Positions 52,414 to 60,438 of a DNA stretch of 64,000 bases are shown here, piece by piece. The notes beneath the pieces were generated by a model that was not told where the DNA came from, did not search any database, and saw nothing but the letters and a program-made list of their open reading frames with translations. Position numbers and translations under genes: made by a program. The stretch comes from Tunturiibacter gelidiferens. Its GTDB lineage: Bacteria; Acidobacteriota; Terriglobia; Terriglobales; Acidobacteriaceae. The stretch spans positions 62,001 to 126,000 of the forward strand of contig NZ_JACCCV010000001.1 in the NCBI RefSeq assembly GCF_013410115.1, in the 5' to 3' direction. Within the stretch, counting starts at the first letter, position 1. Each line of letters opens with the position of its first letter.

Positions 52414-53628
52414 TTAGACGCGAGTGAAGGTGGTCTGTTGTTTTTCTTGGTGGCGTTCGGCGGCAAGGGCGATGAGGCGGTCGATGAGTTGTCTATAGGG
52501 TAGGCCGGAGGCTTCCCATAGCTTTGGGTACATGCTGATGCTGGTGAAGCCGGGCATGGTGTTGATTTCGTTGAGGTAGATGTGGGCGGCTTTTGATTCT
52601 TTGCCCTTCTTATTTACCACCGCCGGTTCCATGAGGAAGTCGACACGGGCTAGACCCGCGCAGTCGCAGGCGCGGAAGGCGGCAATGGCCATCTCGCGGA
52701 TTTGTTTTGATTCGGATTTGGAGAGCTTCGCCGGGATGATGGGGATGGAGGCGTCGGAGTGGTACTTGGCGTTGTAGTCGTAGAATTCGGCGCCGGGGAC
52801 GATCTCGCCGACGACGGAGGCCTCGGGGGAGTCGTTGCCGAGGACGGCTACTTCGAGTTCGCGGGGTTTGGCGCCGGGGCCGCCTACTCCCTGCTCGATG
52901 ATGAGCTTGCGGTCGAAGCTGGCGGCGAGGTCCATGGCGGGGGCGAGTTCACTGCGGTCGTGAACTTTGCTGATGCCTACAGACGAGCCTAGATTCGCTG
53001 GTTTTACGAAGACGGGGTACGAGAGCTTCTTCTCGATGCGCTTGATGCAGCGCTTGGCTTCGGCCTTCCACTCGCTGCGCAGGAGATTGACGTGTGGGGT
53101 TTGGGGCAAGCCAGCTGCGGCGAAGAGCTGCTTCATCACAGACTTGTCCATGCCGGTGGCGGAGCCGAGGACGCCAGAGCCTACGTAGGCGATGTCGGCT
53201 AGTTCGAAGAGGCCCTGGATGGTGCCGTCTTCGCCGAAGGTGCCGTGGAGGACGGGGAAGATGACGTCGAGGGATTGGGCGAGGGAGCCGTTTTGCTGCG
53301 CGAGAGCTTCGTGGCTACTGGTGCTGGTGCGGAGTGCGACGGATTTAGTGGTGGTGCGTTTCTTCTGGATTGGCGCGGGTTTTGTGTTGCCTGCGAGCAG
53401 GTGCTGGGCGTCGGTGGAGGTGAGCCACTGGCCTTGTTTTGTGATTCCGACGGGAATTACTTCGTATTTTGTCTGGTCAATGGAGTTGAGGATGGAGGCG
53501 GCGGAGAGGAGAGAGACCTCGTGTTCGCCGGAGCGGCCACCGAAGAGGATGCCGATGCGAAGTTTTTTGGGGGAGGGCCTGGTGGCCTGTTTTTTGGTCT
53601 GTTTTTTCTGTTTCGTCTGTCTGGTCAT
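52414..53628 (-). CDS. ddl: D-alanine--D-alanine ligase
   Basis: 404 residues from ATG 53628. A basic N-terminus (about 25 residues, KQKKQTKKQ) precedes RIGILFGGRSGEHEVSLLSA, then the ATP-grasp: ADIAYVGSGVLGSATGMDKS, YPVFVKPANLGSSVGISKVH, ARVDFLME and LNEINTMPGFTSISMYPK. It builds the D-Ala-D-Ala dipeptide of peptidoglycan. The ribosome site AGGAGA is well spaced for an in-frame TTG at 53640 but 16 bases from the ATG, so the true start could be 53640. 42 bp before the tonB-like gene. Confidence 0.95.
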   Translation of the reverse strand: MTRQTKQKKQTKKQATRPSPKKLRIGILFGGRSGEHEVSLLSAASILNSIDQTKYEVIPVGITKQGQWLTSTDAQHLLAGNTKPAPIQKKRTTTKSVALRTSTSSHEALAQQNGSLAQSLDVIFPVLHGTFGEDGTIQGLFELADIAYVGSGVLGSATGMDKSVMKQLFAAAGLPQTPHVNLLRSEWKAEAKRCIKRIEKKLSYPVFVKPANLGSSVGISKVHDRSELAPAMDLAASFDRKLIIEQGVGGPGAKPRELEVAVLGNDSPEASVVGEIVPGAEFYDYNAKYHSDASIPIIPAKLSKSESKQIREMAIAAFRACDCAGLARVDFLMEPAVVNKKGKESKAAHIYLNEINTMPGFTSISMYPKLWEASGLPYRQLIDRLIALAAERHQEKQQTTFTRV

Positions 53629-53896
53629 GGATAGGTACAAGTCTCTCCTAAATTGGAGAGGTTCTGCGGGAAAAAAAATGCCGGGTATCGAAGTGGTCTT
53701 TTGCTGTGGGTTTTGCTGATTCTGGTGCGTTTCGTGGTGGTTTTTTGTGGTGAGGTTGTGGTGATTTGCGTGGCTGATGTGGTGTTTTAGCAGTCACTTT
53801 TCGAGGTCAAAAAAATACGCCAACTTTTTGTAATAATTTTCCGGGATTCCGCCCGGATCGGTGAATGGTTCTGGAGCTTTCTGCATCTTTCCCTTT

Positions 53897-54307
53897 ATGC
53901 CGGACCGGAGACGCAAACCCGAACGTACGACTCCGCACAAGGACAAGATCTGCAAGACGTGTGGGCGCTCGTTTGAGTGGCGCAAGAAGTGGGAGCGGGA
54001 CTGGGATGTGATCAAGTACTGCAGCGATGAGTGCCGGGGGCATAAGCCGGGGGAGTCGGATGCTGAGCTTGAGGCGGCGATTCTTGAGTTGTTGGCGGAG
54101 CGCGGGCGGGATAAGACGATCTGTCCTTCGGAGGCGGCCAAGGCGGTGGGTGGGCTGGCGAGCCGCCGGGACTGGGAGGGCTTGATGGAACCGGCACGAG
54201 CTGCGGCGCGACACCTGGTTGCGGCAGGGAAGATCGTTATGACACAGCGTGGACATGTGGTTGATCCTTCCACTGCAAAGGGAGCCATTCGTTTACGATT
54301 GCGTTGA
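53897..54307 (+). CDS. DUF2256-DUF3253 fusion protein
   Basis: 136 residues from ATG 53897. N-terminal half (about 12-50): [20 protein letters not shown], then YCSDECR, a DUF2256 zinc motif with all four Cys. Second half (about 60-136): [20 protein letters not shown], then [27 protein letters not shown] and TQRGHVVD, a DUF3253 winged-helix-like domain. The zinc/winged helix arrangement suggests nucleic-acid binding, but both families are uncharacterised. No ribosome site is seen; the frame is open upstream to 53861. Confidence 0.82.
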   Translation: MPDRRRKPERTTPHKDKICKTCGRSFEWRKKWERDWDVIKYCSDECRGHKPGESDAELEAAILELLAERGRDKTICPSEAAKAVGGLASRRDWEGLMEPARAAARHLVAAGKIVMTQRGHVVDPSTAKGAIRLRLR

Positions 54308-54373
54308 AATTTTTGGGGTGGGGGGCGACAAGTCTATTTTCTCGCTGCTCATCTTCGACGTGGATGCTTCTAA

Positions 54374-54772
54374 ATGAGGATGACAATCGCAAAGAAGTCA
54401 GCAGCCAGGAGTACGCCGTCAAAGCCTTCCAGGTCTTCCAGGATAAAAGTGAGCCCGAAGCGGAACAGCTCAACGCGAACTCGCGGGGCAGGTCATAGTT
54501 CGTCCAGCGAGACGGCTCATAAGACCGGTAAGAAGACTGCGAAGGGGCAGGCGTGGACCGAGGAGCACTCTGAGAACAAGAGTTCGACCGGACACGGCAG
54601 AGCTAAGAAGCAACCAGCGAAGCAGGAGTCGCGTTGCTGGCCGGGGTATGAGCCGGTTCCGGGGAAGAGTCGAGGGGAGAAGGGGAGCTGCAAGCCTAAG
54701 GCTCGTCAGACGGCGGCCGAGAAGAAGTCGGACGCGATGGCCTCGGCGGCGAATAAGCTGCGGAAGAGTTGA
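54374..54772 (+). CDS. small lysine/serine-rich protein with WPGYEPVPG motif
   Basis: 132 residues. The first 85 are low-complexity Lys/Ser/Arg/Thr (AKKSAARSTPSKPSRSSRIK), then SRCWPGYEPVPGKSRGEKGS followed by CKPKA, a short motif I know from other small bacterial proteins of unknown function, and a helix ending MASAANKLRKS. It could be a nucleic-acid-binding or structural protein like a small basic protein. ATG 54374 or 54380. Its last eight codons are duplicated at 55585 (see direct repeat). Confidence 0.6.
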   Translation: MRMTIAKKSAARSTPSKPSRSSRIKVSPKRNSSTRTRGAGHSSSSETAHKTGKKTAKGQAWTEEHSENKSSTGHGRAKKQPAKQESRCWPGYEPVPGKSRGEKGSCKPKARQTAAEKKSDAMASAANKLRKS

Positions 54773-54815
54773 ACGGTGGGTTTTATACTCCGGGGATGGA
54801 TCTCGAGCGAATTCG
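54745..54815 (+). repeat. 71-bp direct repeat, left copy
   Basis: The segment from GGCGGCGAATAAGCTGCGG to GATCTCGAGCGAATTCG covers the last codons of the preceding gene, its stop, a TTTTATACT -10 box and the first codons MDLERIR. The right copy is 55585-55655 (8 mismatches of 71 in my alignment). Confidence 0.88.
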
Positions 54816-55323
54816 TCTCCGGGGTGCCACACAGATTCAAAAGAAAATTGCTCGAATGCCGGGGAACCGTGCTAAAAAACTAGCCATGACACCGCCGGCA
54901 CGCAAATGGGTGATCGAAAAGATACAAGAGCTTGCACTTTGGACAGTGTTCGTGGTGCTGGCCGGCCTGTTTCCCATCTGGGTCGTTTACGATCACAAGC
55001 GCCTCACGAGTCTGAGTCCCGTCAGCACAACCCAGCTGATAATCCAAGGTGAGTTGTTGCTGGTCGCATTCGCAATCGCGGCAGATTCCACCTCCCGCGT
55101 AATGTCTCGAGTCTTCAACAGCGGAGGGAAGGCTAAGCGACAAACCTGGCAATTGCTTGGGATTCTGGCCAGCATCGTCTTTCTAGTCATGGCGGGGTGT
55201 GAATATACCACTGTCATAGCAGTTGGGCGAGCGATGGTGAACCCGGACTATGTCGCTAATCAGTCGCTCATTCTGTTCGTGGCGGCGCTATTTACCGGCG
55301 GCGGTCTAATTCTGCTGGATTAA
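54796..55323 (+). CDS. four-helix membrane protein of inserted cassette
   Basis: 175 residues if started at ATG 54796, with MDLERIR copied from the mmcQ-like gene; ATGs at 54856 and 54886 (MTPPARKWVIEKIQE) are alternative starts without ribosome sites. Four membrane helices: about 46-65, 79-97, 118-142 and 157-175. The soluble loops are basic. I recognise no family. A small membrane protein gene follows 11 bp later, so this is probably a two-gene cassette. The promoter in front (TATACT, six bases before ATG 54796) is a copy of the mmcQ-like promoter. Confidence 0.6.
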   Translation: MDLERIRLRGATQIQKKIARMPGNRAKKLAMTPPARKWVIEKIQELALWTVFVVLAGLFPIWVVYDHKRLTSLSPVSTTQLIIQGELLLVAFAIAADSTSRVMSRVFNSGGKAKRQTWQLLGILASIVFLVMAGCEYTTVIAVGRAMVNPDYVANQSLILFVAALFTGGGLILLD

Positions 55324-55334
55324 GGAGAGTCCGA

Positions 55335-55493
55335 ATGGATACTTTCACTGTTTTGGCGCTGATTGCTGGACTCGTTACGTTCGCCGCGGGGGTCGGTCGA
55401 GTGTACGAGCACGCCAGAAAAATCTCTCGAGAAGGCCCAGACACCGAATCCTCGAATAATCGATTTGGGGGCGGGGCGCCGCTCCGAAGGTGA
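55335..55493 (+). CDS. 52-residue single-helix membrane protein
   Basis: A small ORF starting MDTFTVLALIAGLVTFAAGV, with one membrane helix and a basic/polar tail (RVYEHARKISREG). AGGAG lies 8 bases before the ATG, better than the site of the gene before. It is 11 bp downstream of the four-helix protein gene. No family recognised. Confidence 0.55.
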   Translation: MDTFTVLALIAGLVTFAAGVGRVYEHARKISREGPDTESSNNRFGGGAPLRR

Positions 55494-55510
55494 TTGCAAG
55501 TCAGGGTGAC

Positions 55511-55612
55511 ATGCCCACGGAACAAGCGGTTTTGATCGAGAGCGCGCCCGCACAGCTCTCTCAGTTCTGGAATTGGGCGGTGGAGGCGGCGAATAAGCTG
55601 CGGAAGGGCTGA
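55511..55612 (+). pseudogene. short frame fused to duplicated C-terminus (remnant)
   Basis: 33 codons (MPTEQAVLIESAPAQLSQFW, then NWAVEAANKLRKG). The last eight codons copy the end of the lysine-rich gene at 54374 and keep its frame. There is no ribosome site, so it is most likely junk created by the duplication. Confidence 0.45.
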
Positions 55613-55655
55613 GCGCCGGGTTTTATACTGCGGGGATGGATCTCGAACGGATTCG
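55585..55655 (+). repeat. 71-bp direct repeat, right copy
   Basis: Same extent as 54745-54815. It covers AANKLRKG plus stop, the TTTTATACT box and MDLERIR of the mmcQ-like gene. The two differences inside MDLERIR are synonymous (gag/gaa, cga/cgg). Confidence 0.88.
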
Positions 55656-56094
55656 CGCTTACCTGCTGACGCTGCCCCATGTGGTGGATACGGTGCAGTG
55701 GAGTGGGAGCCTTGTCTTCTGGGTAGGAGATAAGGCGATTGGCGGCAAGATGTTTGCCATGTCGCGGGTTGATCAGGGGGGAAGCCCTGAGCGAGACGAT
55801 AAGAGTCGCGTTATCTCCTACTCGGCCGGCAGGGAGCGCTACTACGAGTTGCTGGAGAGGGAGGGGATCTTTCCGGCTCCTTATGCGGCGCGGATCTTCT
55901 GGGTTGCCGTGAGGAGCTGGGACGTTTTTCGGAAGGCGGAGTGGGAGCATGAGCTGAGTGCTGGGCATGCGCTTACGTTGGCGAAGCTGCCGCCGAAGGT
56001 TCGGGCGGTGCTTGAGATGCCTGCGGGTCAGCAGAAGCGATTGATCGCGGAGCGGAGGAAGTTGCTGGCTGCGAAGAATGCTAAAGGACGGTGA
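55636..56094 (+). CDS. MmcQ/YjbR family DNA-binding-like protein
   Basis: 152 residues. MDLERIRAYLLTLPHVVDTV, then QWSGSLVFWVGDKAIGGKMF and SAGRERYYELLEREGIFPAP match MmcQ/YjbR, a small fold distantly related to DNA-binding domains; function not established. The start is preceded by TATACT with only six bases to the ATG, so the mRNA is probably leaderless. The first seven codons and promoter are duplicated at 54785-54815. Confidence 0.87.
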   Translation: MDLERIRAYLLTLPHVVDTVQWSGSLVFWVGDKAIGGKMFAMSRVDQGGSPERDDKSRVISYSAGRERYYELLEREGIFPAPYAARIFWVAVRSWDVFRKAEWEHELSAGHALTLAKLPPKVRAVLEMPAGQQKRLIAERRKLLAAKNAKGR

Positions 56095-56232
56095 ACGGTC
56101 ACCGGTACGCTCGCCTAATAGACTATGCCTGATTTCTCTGGCTTAATTGCTATTCAGGCGTCCTGATGAATCAGATGAGGGCGGTGGGCATCTACTTGTC
56201 GAGACACCAATTCGGTCCCAATCGAGGTTTTC

Positions 56233-57177
56233 ATGATCGAATCTTCCGATTTTCGGACTACGAAAATATCGCTCAACCACGGAGCGGGCCATATGCCCGC
56301 ACTCGGATTTGGCACTCTGATCCCCGATGCAGCAGCGACGATAAGTGCTACCAAAAACGCGCTGGAGGCCGGATTTCGACACTTCGACTGTGCGGAACGA
56401 TACCGGAACGAGCGTGAGGTGGGCGAGGCCTTGCAGGCAGGACTTGCTGCTGGGGGGATTGCGCGCGAGGACATCTTCGTCACAACAAAATTGTGGAATA
56501 GCAATCATCGGCCCGAGCGCGTGGAACCGGCTTTCGAGGCGAGCCTGGACAGACTCAGGCTCAACTATCTGGATCTCTATCTCATTCACACGCCATTTGC
56601 GTTTCAACCGGGGGAGGAGCAGGATCCGCGGGATGAAAACGGCAATGTTATTTACGACCGCGATGTGACTTTGCTCGACACCTGGAGGGCGATGGAGGGT
56701 CTTGTGGATCGTGGCAGATGCCGCGCTATTGGACTGTCTGACATCACCCTGGACGGGCTTTTGCCCGTCTACGAATCGGCGAGAATCAAGCCAGCGGTCG
56801 TCCAAGTCGAGTCGCATCCGCATCTTCCGGAGACGGAGCTTCTGGAGTTCTGCAAGGAGAAGCGCATTGTGTTATTGGCTTTCGCACCTTTGGGTCATGG
56901 AATGCGGCCAGGGCCGCTTGAGGATCCAGTGATTGTGGCGATCGCCTCGCGAATTGGAAAGACGCCAGCGCAGGTGCTGCTGGCCTGGGCGGTGCAACGC
57001 GGCACGGCTTTGCTTACCACGCCAAAGACTGCGGACCGGGCGAGAGAGAATTTCAATATCTCTCCGCTTCCAGAAGACGCCTTTGACGAGATTAGCCGCA
57101 TTCAGACCAGACAGAGGCTGAACGACGTGGTGAATACCGGCAGCCCAGGTTTCATTCCACGAGTTGGATCAGCATGA
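56233..57177 (+). CDS. aldo/keto reductase (second)
   Basis: 314 residues, AKR barrel. GHMPALGFGTLIPDAAATIS at the start, FRHFDCAERYRNEREVGEAL with the catalytic Asp and Tyr, VTTKLWN (Lys) and YLIHTPFAFQ (His) show the tetrad. This AKR differs from that at 31816 in having the AKR1/5-like IPKT-equivalent LTTPKTADRARENF. NADPH-dependent reduction of small carbonyls is likely. A short ATG-started gene follows at 57203. Confidence 0.9.
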   Translation: MIESSDFRTTKISLNHGAGHMPALGFGTLIPDAAATISATKNALEAGFRHFDCAERYRNEREVGEALQAGLAAGGIAREDIFVTTKLWNSNHRPERVEPAFEASLDRLRLNYLDLYLIHTPFAFQPGEEQDPRDENGNVIYDRDVTLLDTWRAMEGLVDRGRCRAIGLSDITLDGLLPVYESARIKPAVVQVESHPHLPETELLEFCKEKRIVLLAFAPLGHGMRPGPLEDPVIVAIASRIGKTPAQVLLAWAVQRGTALLTTPKTADRARENFNISPLPEDAFDEISRIQTRQRLNDVVNTGSPGFIPRVGSA

Positions 57178-57202
57178 GAGCCAAACAGTACTGGAGCAAG
57201 CC

Positions 57203-57586
57203 ATGCAAGAAGAACAAATACGCGAAGCATTGAACGCGCATTGGCGCGCGTCGGCAGCAGGCGATGCAAACGCAGAGCACGATATTTACGATGACGACTC
57301 GATCTGTGATTATCCGCAATCAGGCGAGCGAATCTTCGGGCGAAGCAATTTGCAGGCCTTGCGGAGTCATCATCCCGGCAAGCCGTCGGGGTTCGAGGTC
57401 AAGCGAATTGTCGGGAAAGGTGATCTCTGGGTCACGGAATACACCATCGTCTACCAGGGGCGAGCAGCATACACCGTGAGCATTATGGAGTTCCGCAACG
57501 GCAAGGTCGTGCACGAGACACAGTATTTCGCGGATCCGTTTGAGGCGCCATCCTGGCGAAGCCAATGGGTTCAGCGGATGGCGTGA
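57203..57586 (+). CDS. SnoaL/NTF2-like domain protein
   Basis: 127 residues from ATG 57203 (MQEEQIREALNAHWRASAAG), with GGAG 8 bases upstream; a TTG at 57164 would overlap the previous gene. The pattern EHDIYDDDSICDYPQSGERI, GRSNLQALRSHHPGKPSGFE and YTVSIMEFRNGKVVHETQYF is a nuclear transport factor 2-like cone with a central pocket. Such proteins are enzymes or binding proteins; function unknown. It starts 25 bp after the AKR stop and may share its transcript. Confidence 0.85.
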   Translation: MQEEQIREALNAHWRASAAGDANAEHDIYDDDSICDYPQSGERIFGRSNLQALRSHHPGKPSGFEVKRIVGKGDLWVTEYTIVYQGRAAYTVSIMEFRNGKVVHETQYFADPFEAPSWRSQWVQRMA

Positions 57587-57734
57587 TGCCGGCATTGAGA
57601 ATCGACTCGTACCGAGAGGGTCGGCTTATCGCAAGTGACACAGTATGGCGAGAAGGCTGTTGTAGGACCTATTTCTTTGTTTCTCGTGTAGTGGCACCAC
57701 GTTACATTCGACTCAAGCCGACGGTGGAGTTCCG

Positions 57735-58136
57735 ATGAGAACGGAGTTACTGCGATTTAACGGCGCCGTCGAACACGACCCCTCCATCGATGCGTGGATG
57801 AAAGAGCATGGAGGTGAGTTGGGAGCGATGGCGCAGCAGTGGTTTGAGAGGATGCGAAGATGCGGGGACGAAGTCCGGGAACTTCTGCATGACGGATGTC
57901 CGGTTGCATGTTTGGGAGATGCGCCTTTCGGCTATGTCAATGTATTCGCTTCGCACGTAAACATAGGATTCTTTCACGGCGCAGCGCTACCGGATCCGGC
58001 CCGCTTGTTGCAAGGTACCGGCAAGTTCATGCGCCATGTGAAGCTGAGACCGGGAACAGCAACAGACGCCGCATCGCTCAGCAGTCTGATCGAGACGGCG
58101 TACTCGGACATAAAGGCTCGCGTGGAAAACGGTTAG
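57735..58136 (+). CDS. DUF1801 domain protein
   Basis: 133 residues. APFGYVNVFASHVNIGFFHG followed by AALPDPARLLQGTGKFMRHV is diagnostic for DUF1801/YdhG-like proteins of unknown function. No signal peptide. A small hairpin CTCAGAG / CTCTGAG (58137-58155) follows the stop, without a T-run, before the converging DoxX-like gene. Confidence 0.83.
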   Translation: MRTELLRFNGAVEHDPSIDAWMKEHGGELGAMAQQWFERMRRCGDEVRELLHDGCPVACLGDAPFGYVNVFASHVNIGFFHGAALPDPARLLQGTGKFMRHVKLRPGTATDAASLSSLIETAYSDIKARVENG

Positions 58137-58221
58137 CTCAGAGAGATGCTCTGAGGGTCGTCGCCGGATGGGGAGCCGGCCGCAACGGCGGTGGAGTTAG
58201 CGGCAACAGCCGCGGAGGCAG

Positions 58222-58611
58222 TTAGGCTCGGCGGCCGTCCGGGGTGAAGATTCCTTCGAAGGCAGGCCAGTAGGCCCAGATGAGGAAGATCTCGAGGAGA
58301 GCGCAGACCAGGCCGGGTCCGATTCCTGCGCCTCCGGTCAGGGTCAGGTGAAACAGCAGGATGTTGACCAGGATGGGGCCCAAGATTACGAGTCCGACGG
58401 GGACGTATCGGCCCACGAGCAACAGGAGCCCCGCGATGGTATAGAGGATTCCGTGGAAGGTCAGCCATCCATGCGCGAACATGATGTTGGCCAAGACGCC
58501 AGCGTCGCCGGGTATCGGCGGATTGGGCATGAAGTGGAAGAAGTTGTTGAGCCCAAAGACGAAAAAGAGGAGTCCAAGCAGAATGCGGGCGATCAGGACA
58601 GCGATTTTCAT
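58222..58611 (-). CDS. DoxX family membrane protein
   Basis: 129 residues from ATG 58611 (MKIAVLIARILLGLLFFVFG). Four membrane helices: about 3-22, 45-68, 75-95 and 100-120. FVFGLNNFFHFMPNPPIPGD, then ANIMFAHGWLTFHGILYTIA and NILLFHLTLTGG match DoxX-like proteins; roles proposed include quinone-linked redox and detoxification, none proven here. AAGGAG lies 10 bases upstream of the ATG. Confidence 0.85.
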   Translation of the reverse strand: MKIAVLIARILLGLLFFVFGLNNFFHFMPNPPIPGDAGVLANIMFAHGWLTFHGILYTIAGLLLLVGRYVPVGLVILGPILVNILLFHLTLTGGAGIGPGLVCALLEIFLIWAYWPAFEGIFTPDGRRA

Positions 58612-58665
58612 GAGCGACAAACTCCTTCAGAGAGATTAGTAGAGAATTCTCTGTGTGTGCTTCAA

Positions 58666-58694
58666 TTGCGTCAAGCAGATTGATGGGATATATC
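58666..58694 (+). promoter_or_regulatory. promoter of SDR gene at 58701
   Basis: TTGCGT (58666-58671), 17-bp spacer, TATATC (58689-58694). The ATG at 58701 follows after six bases, so the mRNA is likely leaderless. Confidence 0.6.
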
Positions 58695-58700
58695 GAATCT

Positions 58701-59504
58701 ATGTTGAATGACGGTAACGCTGGCGTTGCGATGTCGCTGGCTGGGAAGGTCGCATTGATTACGGGCGGTTCGCGCGGAATTGGCGCAGCTACGGTTCGGA
58801 TGTTTTGTCGGGCAGGGGCGAAGGTGGTGTTCAACTATCGCTTTGCGGCGGAGCAGGCTAAGGCTCTCGTTGCGGAGTGCGGTGGCCCGGAGGTTTGTCG
58901 TGCGGTGGAGCAGACGCTTTCTACCCCGGAGGATGGCGCGGCGCTGGTTGCGGCGGCGGTGGCTGCGTTTGAGCGACTCGACTGCGCGATTCTGAATCAC
59001 GGCATCTGGCCTGCGCATGATGCGCCGATTGCTGAGATGACGAGCGAGCAGTGGCGCACGACGCTTGGCACAAATCTGGATAGTGTCTTCGGAGTGGTGC
59101 GGTCTGCGGTGGCGCAGATGAAGGCTCAGCCGCAGATTGGGCCTGCTCGCGGGCATGTTGTTTTGATCAGTTCAACCGCCGGGCAGCGTGGCGAGGCGTT
59201 TCATGCGGACTACGCGGCTACTAAGGGGGCTCTGATCAGTTTGACCAAAAGTCTTTCGACGGAGCTGATTGGCGAGGGGATCTACTGCAACTGCGTAGCG
59301 CCTGGCTGGGTGGCGACCGATGCTACCGTTGGAGTGCTTCGCGATCCGGAGGTTTCGAAGAGGCTACTCTCTTTGATTCCGCTGGGGCGTCCGGCGCATG
59401 TGGATGAGATTGCGGCTCCTATACTTTTTCTCTGTACTCCCTTCGCGGGGTTTATCTCGGGCGAGATCTTCAACGTCAACGGTGGGGCGGTGCTGGTCGG
59501 ATGA
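58701..59504 (+). CDS. SDR family oxidoreductase
   Basis: 267 residues from ATG 58701. Classical SDR: TGGSRGIG (about residues 20-27), NHGIWPAHDAP near 100, catalytic Tyr and Lys in YAATKGALI, and PGWVATDA. It ends GEIFNVNGGAVLVG. Cofactor-specific Arg after the second strand (NYRFAAEQ) favours NADP. ATGs at 58683 and 58731 are alternatives; the promoter spacing points to 58701. Its stop overlaps the next start as ATGA (59501-59504). Confidence 0.88.
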   Translation: MLNDGNAGVAMSLAGKVALITGGSRGIGAATVRMFCRAGAKVVFNYRFAAEQAKALVAECGGPEVCRAVEQTLSTPEDGAALVAAAVAAFERLDCAILNHGIWPAHDAPIAEMTSEQWRTTLGTNLDSVFGVVRSAVAQMKAQPQIGPARGHVVLISSTAGQRGEAFHADYAATKGALISLTKSLSTELIGEGIYCNCVAPGWVATDATVGVLRDPEVSKRLLSLIPLGRPAHVDEIAAPILFLCTPFAGFISGEIFNVNGGAVLVG

Positions 59505-60388
59505 GCGGAGTCTCGATGAAACAGGTTGCGGTTAGAATCGGCGTCGGGCTTGCTCTTGGTCTGGGCCTTGGTCTGGGGACGACTCAACCGCTGTGGTCGC
59601 AGGCGAACGACATTCCCAGTGCTGCTCCTGTGATGCCTGCGGGACAGACGCCGGAGCAACATGGGCGCAAGGTGCTGGATGAGATGGTCGAGGCGCTGGG
59701 CGGGGACGCGTGGCTGCATCGGCGCAATATGCGTGAGTTGGGGCATATTGGACGCTTCTTTCGTGGCACGCCGACGGGCGTCGTGATTGATTTTACTTCG
59801 ACGCGCCAGTTTGCTACTGCTGATCGCTTTGAGGCGCTGCGGGTTGGATTTATCACCGATAAGAGCATTCTTTTGCCGGGGAAGAAGATCGATATTGTGC
59901 AGATCTGGACGGCCGGGAAGGGGTATGAGGTGACTTACAAGGGGAGAGTCGAACTGCCGAAAGATCAGGTGGAGGACTTTTATCGACGCCGGGATCACTC
60001 GGTCGAAGCGGTAGTGAATACGTGGCTGAAGGCTCCGGGCGTGGTGGTGGTCTATGAAGGGACGAGCATGGTGGAGCGGCGTCTCGCCGAGAAGGTGACG
60101 ATCCTGAACGATAACAATGACGCGGTGACGCTCGATCTGGACGTCACGACGCACCTGCCGCTACGCCGTACCTTCGAGTGGAGGAATGAGACGTTCAAGG
60201 ACTTGGACGAAGACGCTGAGGAGTATGCGGACTATCACACGATCCAGGGGCTGCCGACGGCGTTTACGATCAGCCGATATCACAATGGCGACCTGACGAG
60301 TCAGACGTTTTTGCTGAAGGTGGAGTATGACGTGGATGCGGCTCCAGATATGTTCAACCCGGATGTGTTGTTGAAGAAAAAACAGTAG
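59501..60388 (+). CDS. secreted protein, outer-membrane lipoprotein-sorting-like
   Basis: 295 residues. Signal peptide about 1-34 (ends LWSQA). The mature part (HGRKVLDEMVEALGGDAWLH, LGHIGRFFRGTPTGVVIDFT, VTYKGRVELPKDQVEDFYRR, then THLPLRRTFEWRNETFKDLD) resembles the LolA/DUF-type half-barrel found in many exported acidobacterial proteins. Probably periplasmic, binding a hydrophobic partner; unproven. Translationally coupled to the SDR gene (ATGA overlap). Confidence 0.7.
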   Translation: MSGVSMKQVAVRIGVGLALGLGLGLGTTQPLWSQANDIPSAAPVMPAGQTPEQHGRKVLDEMVEALGGDAWLHRRNMRELGHIGRFFRGTPTGVVIDFTSTRQFATADRFEALRVGFITDKSILLPGKKIDIVQIWTAGKGYEVTYKGRVELPKDQVEDFYRRRDHSVEAVVNTWLKAPGVVVVYEGTSMVERRLAEKVTILNDNNDAVTLDLDVTTHLPLRRTFEWRNETFKDLDEDAEEYADYHTIQGLPTAFTISRYHNGDLTSQTFLLKVEYDVDAAPDMFNPDVLLKKKQ

Positions 60389-60438
60389 GGATAGCCGGGC
60401 GTGAGTAGACTCTGTGCAGGCCGAAGGAGCGACACGAT

